The notes: generated by a model from the letters alone, not told the origin. Positions 16,702 through 26,161 are shown, counted from the stretch's first letter. The stretch is 64,000 bases of DNA from Defluviicoccus sp046348835 (GCA_046348835.1 JAXMDM010000003.1:248001-312000), one strand, 5' to 3'. Made by a program: numbers and translations.

Positions 16702-16977
16702 CTACGATTTCTTCGGCTCGCCGCTCCCACCGACGAGCTTGTCGCAAGTGCCGGCGGGTACGTAGACCCAGGAATCTCCTGCCGCGTCCTGCTTCGCCGA
16801 TCCGGCGCAGGAGTGGGTGGTGGTCTGGCAGTCGTTCTTGCCCGCCTTGACCACGCCGTAGCATTTCTCGAATTTGAATTCCGGCTTCGGGGCCGGGCCG
16901 GTCTGGGCGACCGCAACCGCCGACACCGCCATGGATCCCACCAGGGCCGAAGCCAGTGCCATCGTCGACGCTTTCAT
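16702..16977 (-). CDS. Bufferin-like DUF2282 copper-binding RiPP precursor
   Basis: The ATG at 16977 has an excellent ribosome site (aaaggagg), so the longer frame upstream is rejected. The 91-residue product has a signal peptide with likely cleavage after AVA at ~24, and four cysteines at 39, 50, 57 and 78. They sit in the pattern FEKCYGVVKAGKNDC, HSCAGSAKQDAAGDSWVYV and PAGTCDKLVGG. This is the DUF2282 (BufA/HvfA) layout, in which some cysteines are modified by the DUF692 enzyme and the secreted peptide binds copper. It heads the five-gene operon running to 13816. Family function is established for Caulobacter bufferins; copper as ligand here is inferred. Confidence 0.88.
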   Translation of the reverse strand: MKASTMALASALVGSMAVSAVAVAQTGPAPKPEFKFEKCYGVVKAGKNDCQTTTHSCAGSAKQDAAGDSWVYVPAGTCDKLVGGSGEPKKS

Positions 16978-17363
16978 CGCGAACCTCCTTTGAGTTGCCG
17001 TGCCGCGAAGTGCCACCTGGCTCCCCGGGCTTTGCTCGTCTGGGCACGTTTCGGTGTCCGGCTGAGCGATGCTCAACCGTCCCGCAAATGCGACGCGAAG
17101 TGAAATGCTGGCGACCTATGGCTTTCATAGCCGAGGGCTATGCGCGCCCGCTCATCCCCGGGATGGAAGCGGGGGCAACGCCGCTGCTATCGGGTGAAGG
17201 ACCGGAAACCGAAAAGCCGGCTCACCGCCCGATAGGCGCAAACCATGGAAATGAAAGCCACTGGCTATTTTCCTTCGGCCGGCGGCTCGGCGATCCTGTG
17301 TCCACCGGAGCCGAAAAAGCAGCAGCCGCGACGGCTTCCGGACGGCTCGACAGGAGGATCGTG

Positions 17364-18239
17364 ATGGCTAATGTGGATTTGTCGCTGATGCACGACCCGA
17401 CCTTGCCGCCGGTCGTCATGCCGGCTTGTCCGATCGAGAAGAAGCTCAAGGGTCAGAAGGCGCTGGTCACCGGTGCCAGTTCCGGAATCGGCAAGGGCAT
17501 CGCCATCGGCCTCGGGCATGCGGGCGCCGACGTGGTCGTCAATTACGTCAGCGGTCCCGCAGACGCCGAAGCGGTCGTCGAGGAGATTGCGCGGTGCGGC
17601 GGCGGCAAGAGCTACGCCCACCGCTGTGACGTCGCGGACGAGGATGATGTTCGGCAGATGTTTGACCGGATGCGTCGTGAGTTCGGGACCATCGACATCC
17701 TCGTCAACAATGCCGGGCTACAGCAAGACGCCCCCTTCGGCGAAATGACGCTGGCGCAATGGAACAAGGTGATCAGTGTCAATCTGACCGGCCAGTTCCT
17801 TTGTGCCCGCGAAGCCGTGCGCGAGTTCAAACGCCGCGGCGCCCAGCCTGCGGTGTCGTGTTCCGCCGGCAAGATCATCTGCGTCAGCTCGGTCCACGAC
17901 GTGATTCCTTGGGCCGGCCACGTCAACTATGCGGCGTCGAAGGGCGGCGTGTCGCTGATGATGAAGAGCCTCGCCCAGGAGGTCGCCCCCTGGCGCATCC
18001 GCGTCAACGCCATTTCCCCCGGCGCCGTCCGCACCCCCATCAACATGCAGGCGTGGAGCACGATCGAGGCCTACACCGAGCTGATGAAACTCGTTCCCTA
18101 TAAGCGGATCGGTGAGGTCGACGACATCGCCCGCGCCGCCGTCTGGCTCGCCTCCGACGACTCCGACTACATCACCGGAGCCACCATCTATGTCGATGGC
18201 GGGATGACACTCTACCCCGGCTTCGAGACGGGAGGCTAG
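17364..18239 (+). CDS. SDR-family glucose 1-dehydrogenase-like oxidoreductase
   Basis: This 291-residue short-chain dehydrogenase has a short N-terminal extension, then the NAD(P)-binding TGASSGIGKGIA at ~45, DILVNNAG, the catalytic Ser-Tyr-Lys set (ISSVHD-type strand CVSSV, YAASKGG), and the ISPGAVRTPIN and YITGATIYVDGGMTLYP signatures. These resemble bacterial glucose 1-dehydrogenases, although substrate cannot be fixed from sequence. The ATG follows caggaggatcgtg. It precedes a large glucosidase on the same strand by 164 bases, so glucose released by that enzyme is a reasonable guess for substrate. Confidence 0.85.
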   Translation: MANVDLSLMHDPTLPPVVMPACPIEKKLKGQKALVTGASSGIGKGIAIGLGHAGADVVVNYVSGPADAEAVVEEIARCGGGKSYAHRCDVADEDDVRQMFDRMRREFGTIDILVNNAGLQQDAPFGEMTLAQWNKVISVNLTGQFLCAREAVREFKRRGAQPAVSCSAGKIICVSSVHDVIPWAGHVNYAASKGGVSLMMKSLAQEVAPWRIRVNAISPGAVRTPINMQAWSTIEAYTELMKLVPYKRIGEVDDIARAAVWLASDDSDYITGATIYVDGGMTLYPGFETGG

Positions 18240-18403
18240 ACGCGCGGAACGCCGGATGAACATCCACGCGACGGCGGGCCTGACATCCAGGCGTCGCCAT
18301 CGACACGCCGGTCTGTCTACCGATCGGAAATGCCTCAACGCCATCGCCTGACGCCGGCCTCTGCGGTGGATTTTCCGCCGGTAATCCGTGAAGGAGCAAG
18401 ACA

Positions 18404-21097
18404 ATGAGCGACGGACGGTCCCTCAATGCGGAACGCCAGCGCCTCGAAGATCAGCGGCTGGGCAAGGAGGACTGGCGTCTGTGGGGCCCCTATCTCTCGG
18501 AACGGGCCTGGGGAACCGTCCGCGAAGACTACAGCCCCTACGGCGATGCGTGGTCGTTCCTGCCCCACGATCACGCCCGCTCGCGCGCCTATCGCTGGAG
18601 CGAGGACGGCCTCGGCGGCATCTCCGACGACAACCAGTTGCTGTGCTTCGCCGTGGCGCTGTGGAACGGGCGCGATCCGTTCCTGAAGGAGCGCGCCTTC
18701 GGTCTCACCGGACAGGAGGGCAACCGCGGCGAAGATGTGAAGGAATACTACTTCTACACCGAAGCCACCCCCTCCCACAGCTATTTGCGCTACATCTACA
18801 AGTATCCACAGCATGAATTTCCCTATGACCGTCTCCTCAAGGAGAACGAACATCGGGACCGCAACAGCCGGCCGTTCGGGCTTCTGGATGCGGGTGTCTT
18901 CCAGTCCGGGCGATACTTCGACGTGGAGGTGGTCTACAGCAAGGCCAACGCCCGCGAAATCCACGTTCGCTTCGTCGCCCACAATCGTGGTCCCGAAGCG
19001 GCGCCGTTGCACCTGCTGCCGACCTTGTGGTTCCGCAACACCTGGTCCTGGGGGGAGGGGACGGCGCGGCCGAAGTTGGCCGTCGGGACCCCGCCCGCCG
19101 GTGCGCAATGGGTGGTGGAAGCGGATCATCCCCACCTCGGCACCTATTATTTGTACGGCCGTCAACGGGCGGCGTTGCTGTTCACGGAGAACGAAAGCAA
19201 CAGCGAGCGGCTGTGGGCGCTGCCGAACCGGACGCCCTACGTCAAGGACGCCTTTCACCGTCGCGTCATCGATGGGGAAGATGGGGCGGTCAACCCTGCA
19301 CGGCAGGGCACCAAGGTTGCCGCCTGGCACACCTTCACCATCCCGGCCGGTCAGCAGGTGCAGGTGGAACTGGTGCTGTCGGCGGAGCCTCTCTCGACGC
19401 CGTTCGCCCGCACGGCGGTGACCCATTCCACCCGCATGAGCGAAGCCGACGTCTTCTACCATGAACTCCTGCCCGAGGCGGCGCCCGAGGATCATCGCAT
19501 CCTGCGCCAGGCCCTCGCCGGGATGATCTGGTGCAAGCAATACTTCCACTACGACGTGGAGCGTTGGCTGCGGGGTGATGCGTTCCCGCCTCCCGCCAGT
19601 CGGCTGCGCGGGCGGAACCATCAGTGGAAGCACCTGAAGGCGGGCGATGTCATCTCCATGCCGGATAGCTGGGAGTATCCCTGGTTTGCCGCCTGGGACC
19701 TGGCGTTTCACTGCGGGGCGCTGGCGCTGATCGATGTGGACTTCGCCAAGGACCAGATCGAGTTGATGCTGAGCGATCGCTATCTGCATCCCAACGGCCA
19801 GATCCCCGCCTACGAATGGAACTTCAGCGACGTCAACCCGCCGGTGCATGCGCTGGGAGCGCTGAAGACGTTTCGTGCCGAGCGGGTGCAGCGCGGGAAG
19901 GGGGATCGCGGCTTCCTGCAGCGGGTGTTCCACAAGCTGCTGCTGAATTATGCGTGGTGGATCAATCGCAAGGATGCCGACGGCTACAACGTCTTCGAGG
20001 GCGGCTTCCTCGGTCTCGACAACATCTCCGTCGTCGATCGCTCGCAGCCGCTGCCGCAGGGCTACAGCCTGAAGCAGGCGGACGCCACCGGCTGGATGGC
20101 GATGTTCGCCCTCAACATGACGGTGATGGCCCTCGAGCTGGCCATCGACGACCCCGACTACGAGAACATCGCGCTGCAGACCTACGAGCAGTTCCTCGCC
20201 ATCGCCAATGCCATCGGCGGCCATGCCGACGGCGGGGTGTCGTTGTGGGATCCTGACGCCGGCTTCTTCAAGGACCTGATCTGCACCCCCGACGGCCGCT
20301 ACCACCGCATCGACGTCTACTCCATGGTCGGCCTCATTCCCTTGTTCGCCACCGAGGTGATCGACAACCGTCTCCTCGTCAACGCGCCGCGGTTCCGGGA
20401 ACGGCTGCGCCGCCACAAGGGCGGCCTGTTCCAGGGCAACGCCGTCTGTGCCTGTCCCGACTGGGTGAATGCCCGCGGCGAGCATCTGCTCGCCCTCGTC
20501 GATCACACCATGCTGCCGCAGATCCTGTCGCATCTGCTGAGCGAGGACGAGTTCCTCTCGGCGTTCGGGGTTCGCAGCGTCAGTCGGGTTCACGCCCAGC
20601 GCCGGGATCTGGGGGTGCTGCCCGGCATCGGTCAGGCGATGATCGAATACGTTCCGGGGGAGTCCAACTCGTCCCTGTTCGGCGGCAACTCCAATTGGCG
20701 CGGGCCCATCTGGATGCCGGTCAACTTCACCCTGATCCAGGCGATCGAGAAGTTTCATCGCTTCCTCGGCGACAACTTCCGGGTGGCGGTGCCGTGCCTC
20801 GGCGGTCGCGAACTGAACCTGAAGGAGATCGCGACCCTGATCGCCGAGCGTCTTGTCGACCTTTACCGGCGCGACGGGCAGGGGCGGGCGCCGGCGTTTC
20901 AGGCGCAGCCCCAGTTCGCCACCGACGCGGACTGGAAGGACCTGATGCTGTTCTACGAATATTTTCACGCCGACACCGGCGAAGGCCTGGGCGCATCCCA
21001 CCAGACCGGCTGGACCGGACTGATCGCCAACCTGGTCACCCGCCGCTATCGCCGGGACATCCCCCGCTACTGGCGGCGTGGCGCCGTTGGGGAATGA
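18404..21097 (+). CDS. GH63-like glycoside hydrolase (mannosyl-oligosaccharide glucosidase type)
   Basis: The 897-residue protein begins with an EDWRLWGPYLSERAWGTVRE segment, followed by DYSPYGDAWSFLPHDHARSR, typical of bacterial GH63-related proteins. The C-terminal (alpha/alpha)6 barrel includes SWEYPWFAAWDLAFHCGALA, ADATGWMAMFALNMTVMALE, and NWRGPIWMPVNFTLIQAIE, whose acidic residues are the likely catalytic acid/base pair. No signal peptide is seen, so it is cytoplasmic. GH63 enzymes remove glucose from alpha-glucosides; bacterial members act on small substrates such as glucosylglycerate-like compounds. It has a good ribosome site (aaggagcaagaca). Substrate is unknown. Confidence 0.88.
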   Translation: MSDGRSLNAERQRLEDQRLGKEDWRLWGPYLSERAWGTVREDYSPYGDAWSFLPHDHARSRAYRWSEDGLGGISDDNQLLCFAVALWNGRDPFLKERAFGLTGQEGNRGEDVKEYYFYTEATPSHSYLRYIYKYPQHEFPYDRLLKENEHRDRNSRPFGLLDAGVFQSGRYFDVEVVYSKANAREIHVRFVAHNRGPEAAPLHLLPTLWFRNTWSWGEGTARPKLAVGTPPAGAQWVVEADHPHLGTYYLYGRQRAALLFTENESNSERLWALPNRTPYVKDAFHRRVIDGEDGAVNPARQGTKVAAWHTFTIPAGQQVQVELVLSAEPLSTPFARTAVTHSTRMSEADVFYHELLPEAAPEDHRILRQALAGMIWCKQYFHYDVERWLRGDAFPPPASRLRGRNHQWKHLKAGDVISMPDSWEYPWFAAWDLAFHCGALALIDVDFAKDQIELMLSDRYLHPNGQIPAYEWNFSDVNPPVHALGALKTFRAERVQRGKGDRGFLQRVFHKLLLNYAWWINRKDADGYNVFEGGFLGLDNISVVDRSQPLPQGYSLKQADATGWMAMFALNMTVMALELAIDDPDYENIALQTYEQFLAIANAIGGHADGGVSLWDPDAGFFKDLICTPDGRYHRIDVYSMVGLIPLFATEVIDNRLLVNAPRFRERLRRHKGGLFQGNAVCACPDWVNARGEHLLALVDHTMLPQILSHLLSEDEFLSAFGVRSVSRVHAQRRDLGVLPGIGQAMIEYVPGESNSSLFGGNSNWRGPIWMPVNFTLIQAIEKFHRFLGDNFRVAVPCLGGRELNLKEIATLIAERLVDLYRRDGQGRAPAFQAQPQFATDADWKDLMLFYEYFHADTGEGLGASHQTGWTGLIANLVTRRYRRDIPRYWRRGAVGE

Positions 21098-21474
21098 AAG
21101 GCCTAGTGGGTGCCGTGGCTCGGTAGGTCACGTCGTCCGGCAGCGCTCTGAGCGCGCCAGCTACGCCGTCGAACGGATGCCGTCGGCGGAGATCGCGGTG
21201 ATGTTGTCCCGGGCTGCTCGCCACGGCGCAAGGTCGACGGCCGGCGGGCATTAGCCACCAAGCCGACCGATGCGGTGATTAACGTCGCCGCCCGAGCCGT
21301 TCACCAACCCGCCATCGCGGCCACCCCGGGAATTTCTCCCGTCGGGTGACGTTCATCAGATGAAGACGGAATCGCTACCGTCCGCATTCTCGGCGCGGTG
21401 CCAGCGTGTCAACGATCGCACGGAGCGATCCGCCAACTTGGTGACCCAATCGGGGTCTGACATGGGAGCGAGCC
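21098..21474. other. Intergenic region without a recognised gene
   Basis: I see no coding signal on either strand. Two small inverted repeats are present: cggga-atttc-tcccg near 21330 and gatcgc-acgga-gcgatc near 21413. Neither is followed by a T run, so neither is a convincing terminator. The promoter of the SRPBCC-DUF547 pair probably lies here but no clear site stands out. Confidence 0.4.
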
Positions 21475-22197
21475 TTGCGCGCAGCGATTGGGTTCGGCTT
21501 GCGGTTTAGCGTGTTGCCGATGGTGGTGCTGCTGGGAGCACTCCTCGTCGGCAGTGGCGCCCCCCTGACGGCGCACGCGGCGACCACCACCCGGGTCGAC
21601 ACCGCGGTGACCCCGCAGGGTGTCGCGGTGACGACGACGGCCCGGGTCGACGCACCGTTGGCGGTGATCTGGCAGACCCTGACCGACTACGACCACCTGG
21701 CCGACTTCATTCCCGGGATGACCGAGAGTCGGACGGTGAGCCGCTCCGGCAGCAAGGCGGTGGTGGAGCAGACCGGCAAAGCCGGCTCGCTGCTGTTCAG
21801 CTACCCCATCGATATCGTCGTCCTGGTCGACGAGCATCCGCCGACGGGAATCTCTGTGCACCTGCTGGGCGGCAATCTCCGCACCTTCGAAGGGGGATAC
21901 CGCCTGGAGCCGGTTGCCGGGTTCGATGACAGCTTCTTCCTCAGCTGGAGCGGTGTTATCGAACCGGAGTTCAGCCTGCCCAGTTTCATCACCACCTGGA
22001 CGTTGCGCCAGTCGGTCGAAGCGGAATTCCGGGCGATGATCGCCGAGATCGAGCGCCGGGCAGCGCTGCACCGACAGCTGGCCTTCGAGGTTGCCGAGCC
22101 GACACCCTGCGCGCATCTCGCGCCGATACATGGAACGGAACGGGCAGGCGGTGGCTGTCCGTTCGCCCCTCCGGCCACGAGCGGCGAGGCGCCGTAA
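21475..22197 (+). CDS. Secreted SRPBCC (START-like) protein
   Basis: The 240-residue protein starts at TTG and has a signal peptide (hydrophobic run to ~30, cleavage near AHA). A START-type lipid/ligand-binding fold follows: DAPLAVIWQTLTDYDHLADF, IPGMTESRTVSR, SFFLSWSGVIEPEFSLPSF. It resembles the periplasmic SRPBCC/cyclase-dehydrase group. The stop overlaps the next start by one base, so the two genes are co-translated. The TTG start was taken because it gives the full signal peptide; a later ATG at ~21520 would shorten it. Ligand is unknown. Confidence 0.75.
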   Translation: MRAAIGFGLRFSVLPMVVLLGALLVGSGAPLTAHAATTTRVDTAVTPQGVAVTTTARVDAPLAVIWQTLTDYDHLADFIPGMTESRTVSRSGSKAVVEQTGKAGSLLFSYPIDIVVLVDEHPPTGISVHLLGGNLRTFEGGYRLEPVAGFDDSFFLSWSGVIEPEFSLPSFITTWTLRQSVEAEFRAMIAEIERRAALHRQLAFEVAEPTPCAHLAPIHGTERAGGGCPFAPPATSGEAP

Positions 22198-24503
22198 TGT
22201 CGATCATCGTCCCCGCCCTCGGCCGCCATCGCCGCTGGCGATCCTTTCTCGCCCTTTTTGGGTTGGTGCTGGCTGTGCTGGCTGCCTGCGCCGGCGTCGA
22301 TGCTCCGTTGGCCACCGACCTCGAGGCCCAGGCGTCCGACGTGCACAGCTGTGCCCGCTGGTTCGCCGATCTCGACGACGCGATCGACCGGAGCGACGTC
22401 CGCGATGTCGGCGCCTACCGGATCCCCGGCTATCCCTACCTCCGCGTCGATCGCTTCACCGCATCCTTCTCCCCGGTCGCGGACAGCAGCGATGCGACGT
22501 TCGCCGCCTGGCTGGCGCGGCTCGAGGCGCTCGATCGGACGGCCCGCCTCGACGAGATCGCCAACCTGCCGGATACGGCGGCGACGCTCGGCATCGCCGC
22601 GCCGGCCGACGTCGCGCGGCTGACCGCCCGCTGTGCGGTGACGCTGCGGCAGCGCGATCTCGCATCGCCCGGCGCCCGGGCCCAGCTCGCTGCCCGCGCC
22701 CGCGTGCCCGACGATTATCACGATTGGGAGCGCCTGGTGGGGCTCTATCCGCTGGTCAGCATCCCGTTCGCGCGGAGCATCGATGCTTGGGAGATACAGG
22801 CGAAGAGCCAGTTCCAGCGCGCCGGCGGGGATCCGGGAGCCGTTCCCATCGTCCGTTACGCGCCGCAGGGCGAACCGGCCGATGCCGCCAAGCTTACCAA
22901 GATCGTCACCGGCGCCCGACGCGACGCCCTCGGCATCCCGACGCCCATCGCCGCCGATCGCACCACATTGTTGCAGGCCTACGCGCCGGTCTTCGCCGTC
23001 GCCACGGGCGGATCCTACGACCGCATCGGACCGCTCGTTTGGCGGGGCGGCGAAGCGCCGAGCGTGGATACCGGCCGGCCCGCCGTCTACCAGGACCTCG
23101 CCTTTACCCGGTTCGACGATGAGGTGCTGATCCAGCTGGTTTACACCGTCTGGTTTCCCGAACGGCCGACGAGCGGTCCGTTCGATACGCTGGGCGGCGA
23201 TCTCGATGGCGTTGTCCTCCGGGTGACGCTCGACGATCAGGGGCGGCCTCTGGTCTACGACACCATCCATTCATGCGGCTGCTTCCACATGTTCTTCCCC
23301 ACCGACCGTCTCGTTACCCGGCCGGCACCGGAGGACCAGCGGGAGTGGGCGTTCGTCCCCGCCGTCGCGCCCGCCGCCACCCCGCCGCAGCGGATCGTGG
23401 TGACCACGGAAAGCGCCACCCATTACGTCGTTCACGTCGGCCTCGACGACGGCGGGGCGACCACCCGCTACACGCTGATCGACTACGATAGCCTGCGCTC
23501 GCTTCCCACCCCCCAGGGCAGTCGCAGTGCGTTCGGTCCGGACGGTCTGGTTCCCGGAAGCGAGCGGGGCGAGCGGCGCCTATTCTGGCCGATGGGGATC
23601 GAGAGCGCCGGGGCGATGCGGCAGTGGGGCCATCATGCGACGGCATTCGTCGGCCGGCGCCACTTCGACGACCCCGACCTGATCGACCGTCGATTTGCGC
23701 TCGCCTCGGCCACCGCGGACGACTTCGATCAGAGCCACGCCGCCTGGCAGGCACTCTTGGCCCGGCACGTGGAGGTCGCCGCCGACGGCACCCGGTCGCG
23801 CGTCGACTATGCCGGGATGCAGGCCGACCACCTGGCGCTCGAGGCCTATTTGGCGCAACTGTCGGCGGTAAGCGAGGCGACCTTTGCCGCCTGGACAGGC
23901 GACGAACGGCTGGCGTTCCTGATCAATGCCTATAACGCGTTCACGATCGAGCTGATCCTGACCAAGTACCCGGACCTGCGGTCGATCCGCGATCTCGGCT
24001 CGATCTTCGGCTCTGCGTGGAAGAAGCGGTTTTTCACCCTCCTCGGCGAGCGGCGCAGCCTTGACGACATCGAACAAGGGATGATCCGCGAGCCGGGCGC
24101 CTTCGATGACCCGCGCATCCACTTTGCCCTCGTCTGCGCCTCAATCGGCTGCCCGATGCTACGCAACGAGGCGTTTACCGGCGAGCGGCTCGACCTGCAA
24201 CTCGATGACAGCATGCGCCGCTTCCTCTCCGACCGCTCGCGCAACCGCTACGACCCGGTCTCGCACGCGCTTGCGGTGTCGCGCATCTTCGACTGGTACG
24301 GCGATGATTTCGCCAGGGGCGACCGGGGGTTTACCTCGGTCGCGGCGACGCTGGCGATGTTCGCGGACCAGCTTGCGGACGCGCCGGCCGACCGGCAGGC
24401 GATCCGCGACGGCCGCGTCGCCATCGACTTCCTCGACTACGACTGGCGGCTGAACGATGTCCGCTCGGCCGGATGGCAGGAGGCGATGGGGGATCGTCTT
24501 TGA
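22197..24503 (+). CDS. Large lipoprotein with C-terminal DUF547 domain
   Basis: The 768-residue protein has a lipobox (VLAVLAAC at ~30). A ~450-residue region that I do not recognise follows, with a repeated alternation of strands and an IHSCGCFHMFFPTD motif holding two cysteines and a histidine. From ~520 comes a DUF547 domain (VDYAGMQADHLALEAYLAQL, LAFLINAYNAFTIELIL, HFALVCASIGCPMLRNEAF), a family with a suspected peptidase-like triad. Genes with DUF547 alone are usually ~250 residues, so this is a fusion. It is co-translated with the SRPBCC gene. It likely acts at the outer membrane or in the periplasm. Confidence 0.78.
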   Translation: MSIIVPALGRHRRWRSFLALFGLVLAVLAACAGVDAPLATDLEAQASDVHSCARWFADLDDAIDRSDVRDVGAYRIPGYPYLRVDRFTASFSPVADSSDATFAAWLARLEALDRTARLDEIANLPDTAATLGIAAPADVARLTARCAVTLRQRDLASPGARAQLAARARVPDDYHDWERLVGLYPLVSIPFARSIDAWEIQAKSQFQRAGGDPGAVPIVRYAPQGEPADAAKLTKIVTGARRDALGIPTPIAADRTTLLQAYAPVFAVATGGSYDRIGPLVWRGGEAPSVDTGRPAVYQDLAFTRFDDEVLIQLVYTVWFPERPTSGPFDTLGGDLDGVVLRVTLDDQGRPLVYDTIHSCGCFHMFFPTDRLVTRPAPEDQREWAFVPAVAPAATPPQRIVVTTESATHYVVHVGLDDGGATTRYTLIDYDSLRSLPTPQGSRSAFGPDGLVPGSERGERRLFWPMGIESAGAMRQWGHHATAFVGRRHFDDPDLIDRRFALASATADDFDQSHAAWQALLARHVEVAADGTRSRVDYAGMQADHLALEAYLAQLSAVSEATFAAWTGDERLAFLINAYNAFTIELILTKYPDLRSIRDLGSIFGSAWKKRFFTLLGERRSLDDIEQGMIREPGAFDDPRIHFALVCASIGCPMLRNEAFTGERLDLQLDDSMRRFLSDRSRNRYDPVSHALAVSRIFDWYGDDFARGDRGFTSVAATLAMFADQLADAPADRQAIRDGRVAIDFLDYDWRLNDVRSAGWQEAMGDRL

Positions 24504-24906
24504 ATCCGAGTACAAAAACCCGGTTGCGGCGGGAATAGAGGCGGAGGGAGCGGCGTCTATCTGATCGGGCGGTGCTTCCGGCACGGGAGATGAACCGCCC
24601 GGACAGCCTGAAGCGCGGCGACGGCAGGCGGCTGCGAATGGACGTGTTGTGGGGGTTCGCCTTCGGCAACGGCGTTGTCCGCCGCCGCCGCAGATGCCGC
24701 CGCCCAGGACCAGCAAGGAGACGCCGATCGCTCCGTTCGAGACGCAATGGCAACGGCAGGGGCTTCCGGGATGCGCGTCCATTCCGTTTTTTGACCGCAT
24801 GGATCGCGTGCGCGACGACGTAATCCGCATCCGCGATAGCCGTCGGCGGACGGGCCCGTTATCCTTACATGGCATCCTGCAGCCCGCTGGTACGTCGGCA
24901 CCCGCC
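24504..24906. other. Intergenic region upstream of the ECF sigma gene
   Basis: About 400 bases without a recognised gene. An open frame runs through it into the sigma factor gene, but it has no conserved content before the ATG at 24907 and is treated as untranslated. The promoter of the sigma/anti-sigma pair should lie here; I cannot mark one with confidence. Confidence 0.4.
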
Positions 24907-25407
24907 ATGAGCGATGCGGCCAACCTCGTCACTCAGGCCATCCCGCACCTGCGCCGCTACGCGCGGGCGTTGACCCGCGATGCCGACCAGGCGGATGACC
25001 TGGTGCAGGATGCGCTGGAGCGGGCATGGCGCCATCTCGGCTCATGGCGCGGCACCGACATCCGGCCCTGGCTGTTCACCATCCTCCACAACGTCTACGT
25101 CAATGCGCTTCGCAAGCGTCGTCGCGAGCCGGCGATCGTCCCGCTGCCGCTGAACCTCGCCGGCCCCAACGACGCTGCCGATGTGCGGCTCGACCTCAGA
25201 GCCCTGGAGGCGGCGATCGCGCGACTGCCGGAGGAGTGGCGACAAGTTCTGCTCCTGGTCGGTCTGGAACAATTGGGTTATCAGGAGGTTGCGGGCATCC
25301 TTGGCATCCCCCTCGGCACCGTCATGTCACGGCTGTTCCGTGCCCGCCGTCAGCTGCGCGCGCTGATGCGAGGCGAGGCTGTTCCCGGAGGGGCTACCGA
25401 TGAGTGA
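24907..25407 (+). CDS. ECF-type RNA polymerase sigma factor
   Basis: The 166-residue protein contains sigma region 2 (HLRRYARALTRDADQADDLV, ALERAWRHLGSWRGTDIRPW) and region 4 (AIARLPEEWRQVLLLVGLEQ, YQEVAGILGIPLGTVMSRLF, ARRQLRAL), with little else, as expected for extracytoplasmic-function sigma factors. The ATG at 24907 starts just before region 2. The gene overlaps the anti-sigma gene by eight bases, giving a coupled pair. Such pairs usually control their own promoter and a small stress regulon. Confidence 0.9.
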   Translation: MSDAANLVTQAIPHLRRYARALTRDADQADDLVQDALERAWRHLGSWRGTDIRPWLFTILHNVYVNALRKRRREPAIVPLPLNLAGPNDAADVRLDLRALEAAIARLPEEWRQVLLLVGLEQLGYQEVAGILGIPLGTVMSRLFRARRQLRALMRGEAVPGGATDE

Positions 25408-26161
25408 CGAGCGTCGGATCGATGAGGCCGAGTTGCATGCGTTCGCCGACGGACGCCTCGATCCGGAGCGGCTCGGCGCGGTCGAGGCCTATCTGGAGGC
25501 ACACCCCGAGGAAGCCCGGCGGATCGAGGACTTCCACGTGCTCAACCGGGGAATGCGAACGATCTATGACGGCGTGCTATCCGAGCCGGTGCCCGCCCGG
25601 CTGCAGCGGCGGCCGCAGGCGCGGACGTCGTCCCGGTGGCGGATACTATGGCCGGCGATGGCACTTGCCGCCGGCCTTCTCCTCGGCTGGTTCGGGCGCG
25701 ACGTGGTCGGCGCCCCGGGGGCGATGACCGCCTCGCTGGCCCTCGACGCCATCGCCGCGCACCAGCTCTATGCTCCCGATCCCGACCATCCGCTCGAGGT
25801 CAGCGCCAGCCAGCAGGGTCGGGTGCTCACCTGGCTCCAGTACCGGCTGGGCGAGGATGTGGCGCCGCCCGACCTGACCAAGTTCGGCTACGAACTGCAG
25901 GGAGCGCGCGCGATGGCGAGTTTCGGCGGTCTTGCGGTGCAGCTCACCTACCGGGATCGGCAGGGTGACCGAATGACGCTGCTGATCGCCCGGGTCGATC
26001 CGGCGCAGCGCGAGGTCTCGGTCCGCCGCCGGGTGGACGATGGCCTGGCGACGATTTTCTGGATCGACGATGGATTTGCCTGCGCGATGGTGGGGGCCGC
26101 CGACGCCGCCAATCTGCCCGCCGCGGCGGAGAGCGCCTACCGGCAGTTGACCAATGCCTAG
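25400..26161 (+). CDS. Transmembrane anti-sigma factor
   Basis: The 253-residue protein has an N-terminal helical sigma-binding region (EAELHAFADGRLDPERLGAV, EAYLEAHPEEARRIEDFHVL), one membrane helix at ~80-100 (LWPAMALAAGLLLGWFG), and a periplasmic domain with strands such as LAVQLTYRDRQGDRMTLLI. It belongs to the RsiW-like group (COG5662). The HxxxCxxC zinc motif found in many anti-sigma factors is absent, so redox release through zinc is not expected. The overlap with the sigma gene supports the pairing. Confidence 0.85.
   Translation: MSDERRIDEAELHAFADGRLDPERLGAVEAYLEAHPEEARRIEDFHVLNRGMRTIYDGVLSEPVPARLQRRPQARTSSRWRILWPAMALAAGLLLGWFGRDVVGAPGAMTASLALDAIAAHQLYAPDPDHPLEVSASQQGRVLTWLQYRLGEDVAPPDLTKFGYELQGARAMASFGGLAVQLTYRDRQGDRMTLLIARVDPAQREVSVRRRVDDGLATIFWIDDGFACAMVGAADAANLPAAAESAYRQLTNA

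Noticed and set aside
18335..21001. An 888-residue open frame on the - strand opposite the glucosidase gene
   Set aside because: It has no recognisable domain, is Arg/Gly/Val-rich, and mirrors a clear GH63-like gene; high-GC third positions create such antisense frames.
24649..24906. An N-terminal extension of the ECF sigma factor
   Set aside because: The extra residues are not conserved in character and sigma region 2 begins right after the ATG at 24907.
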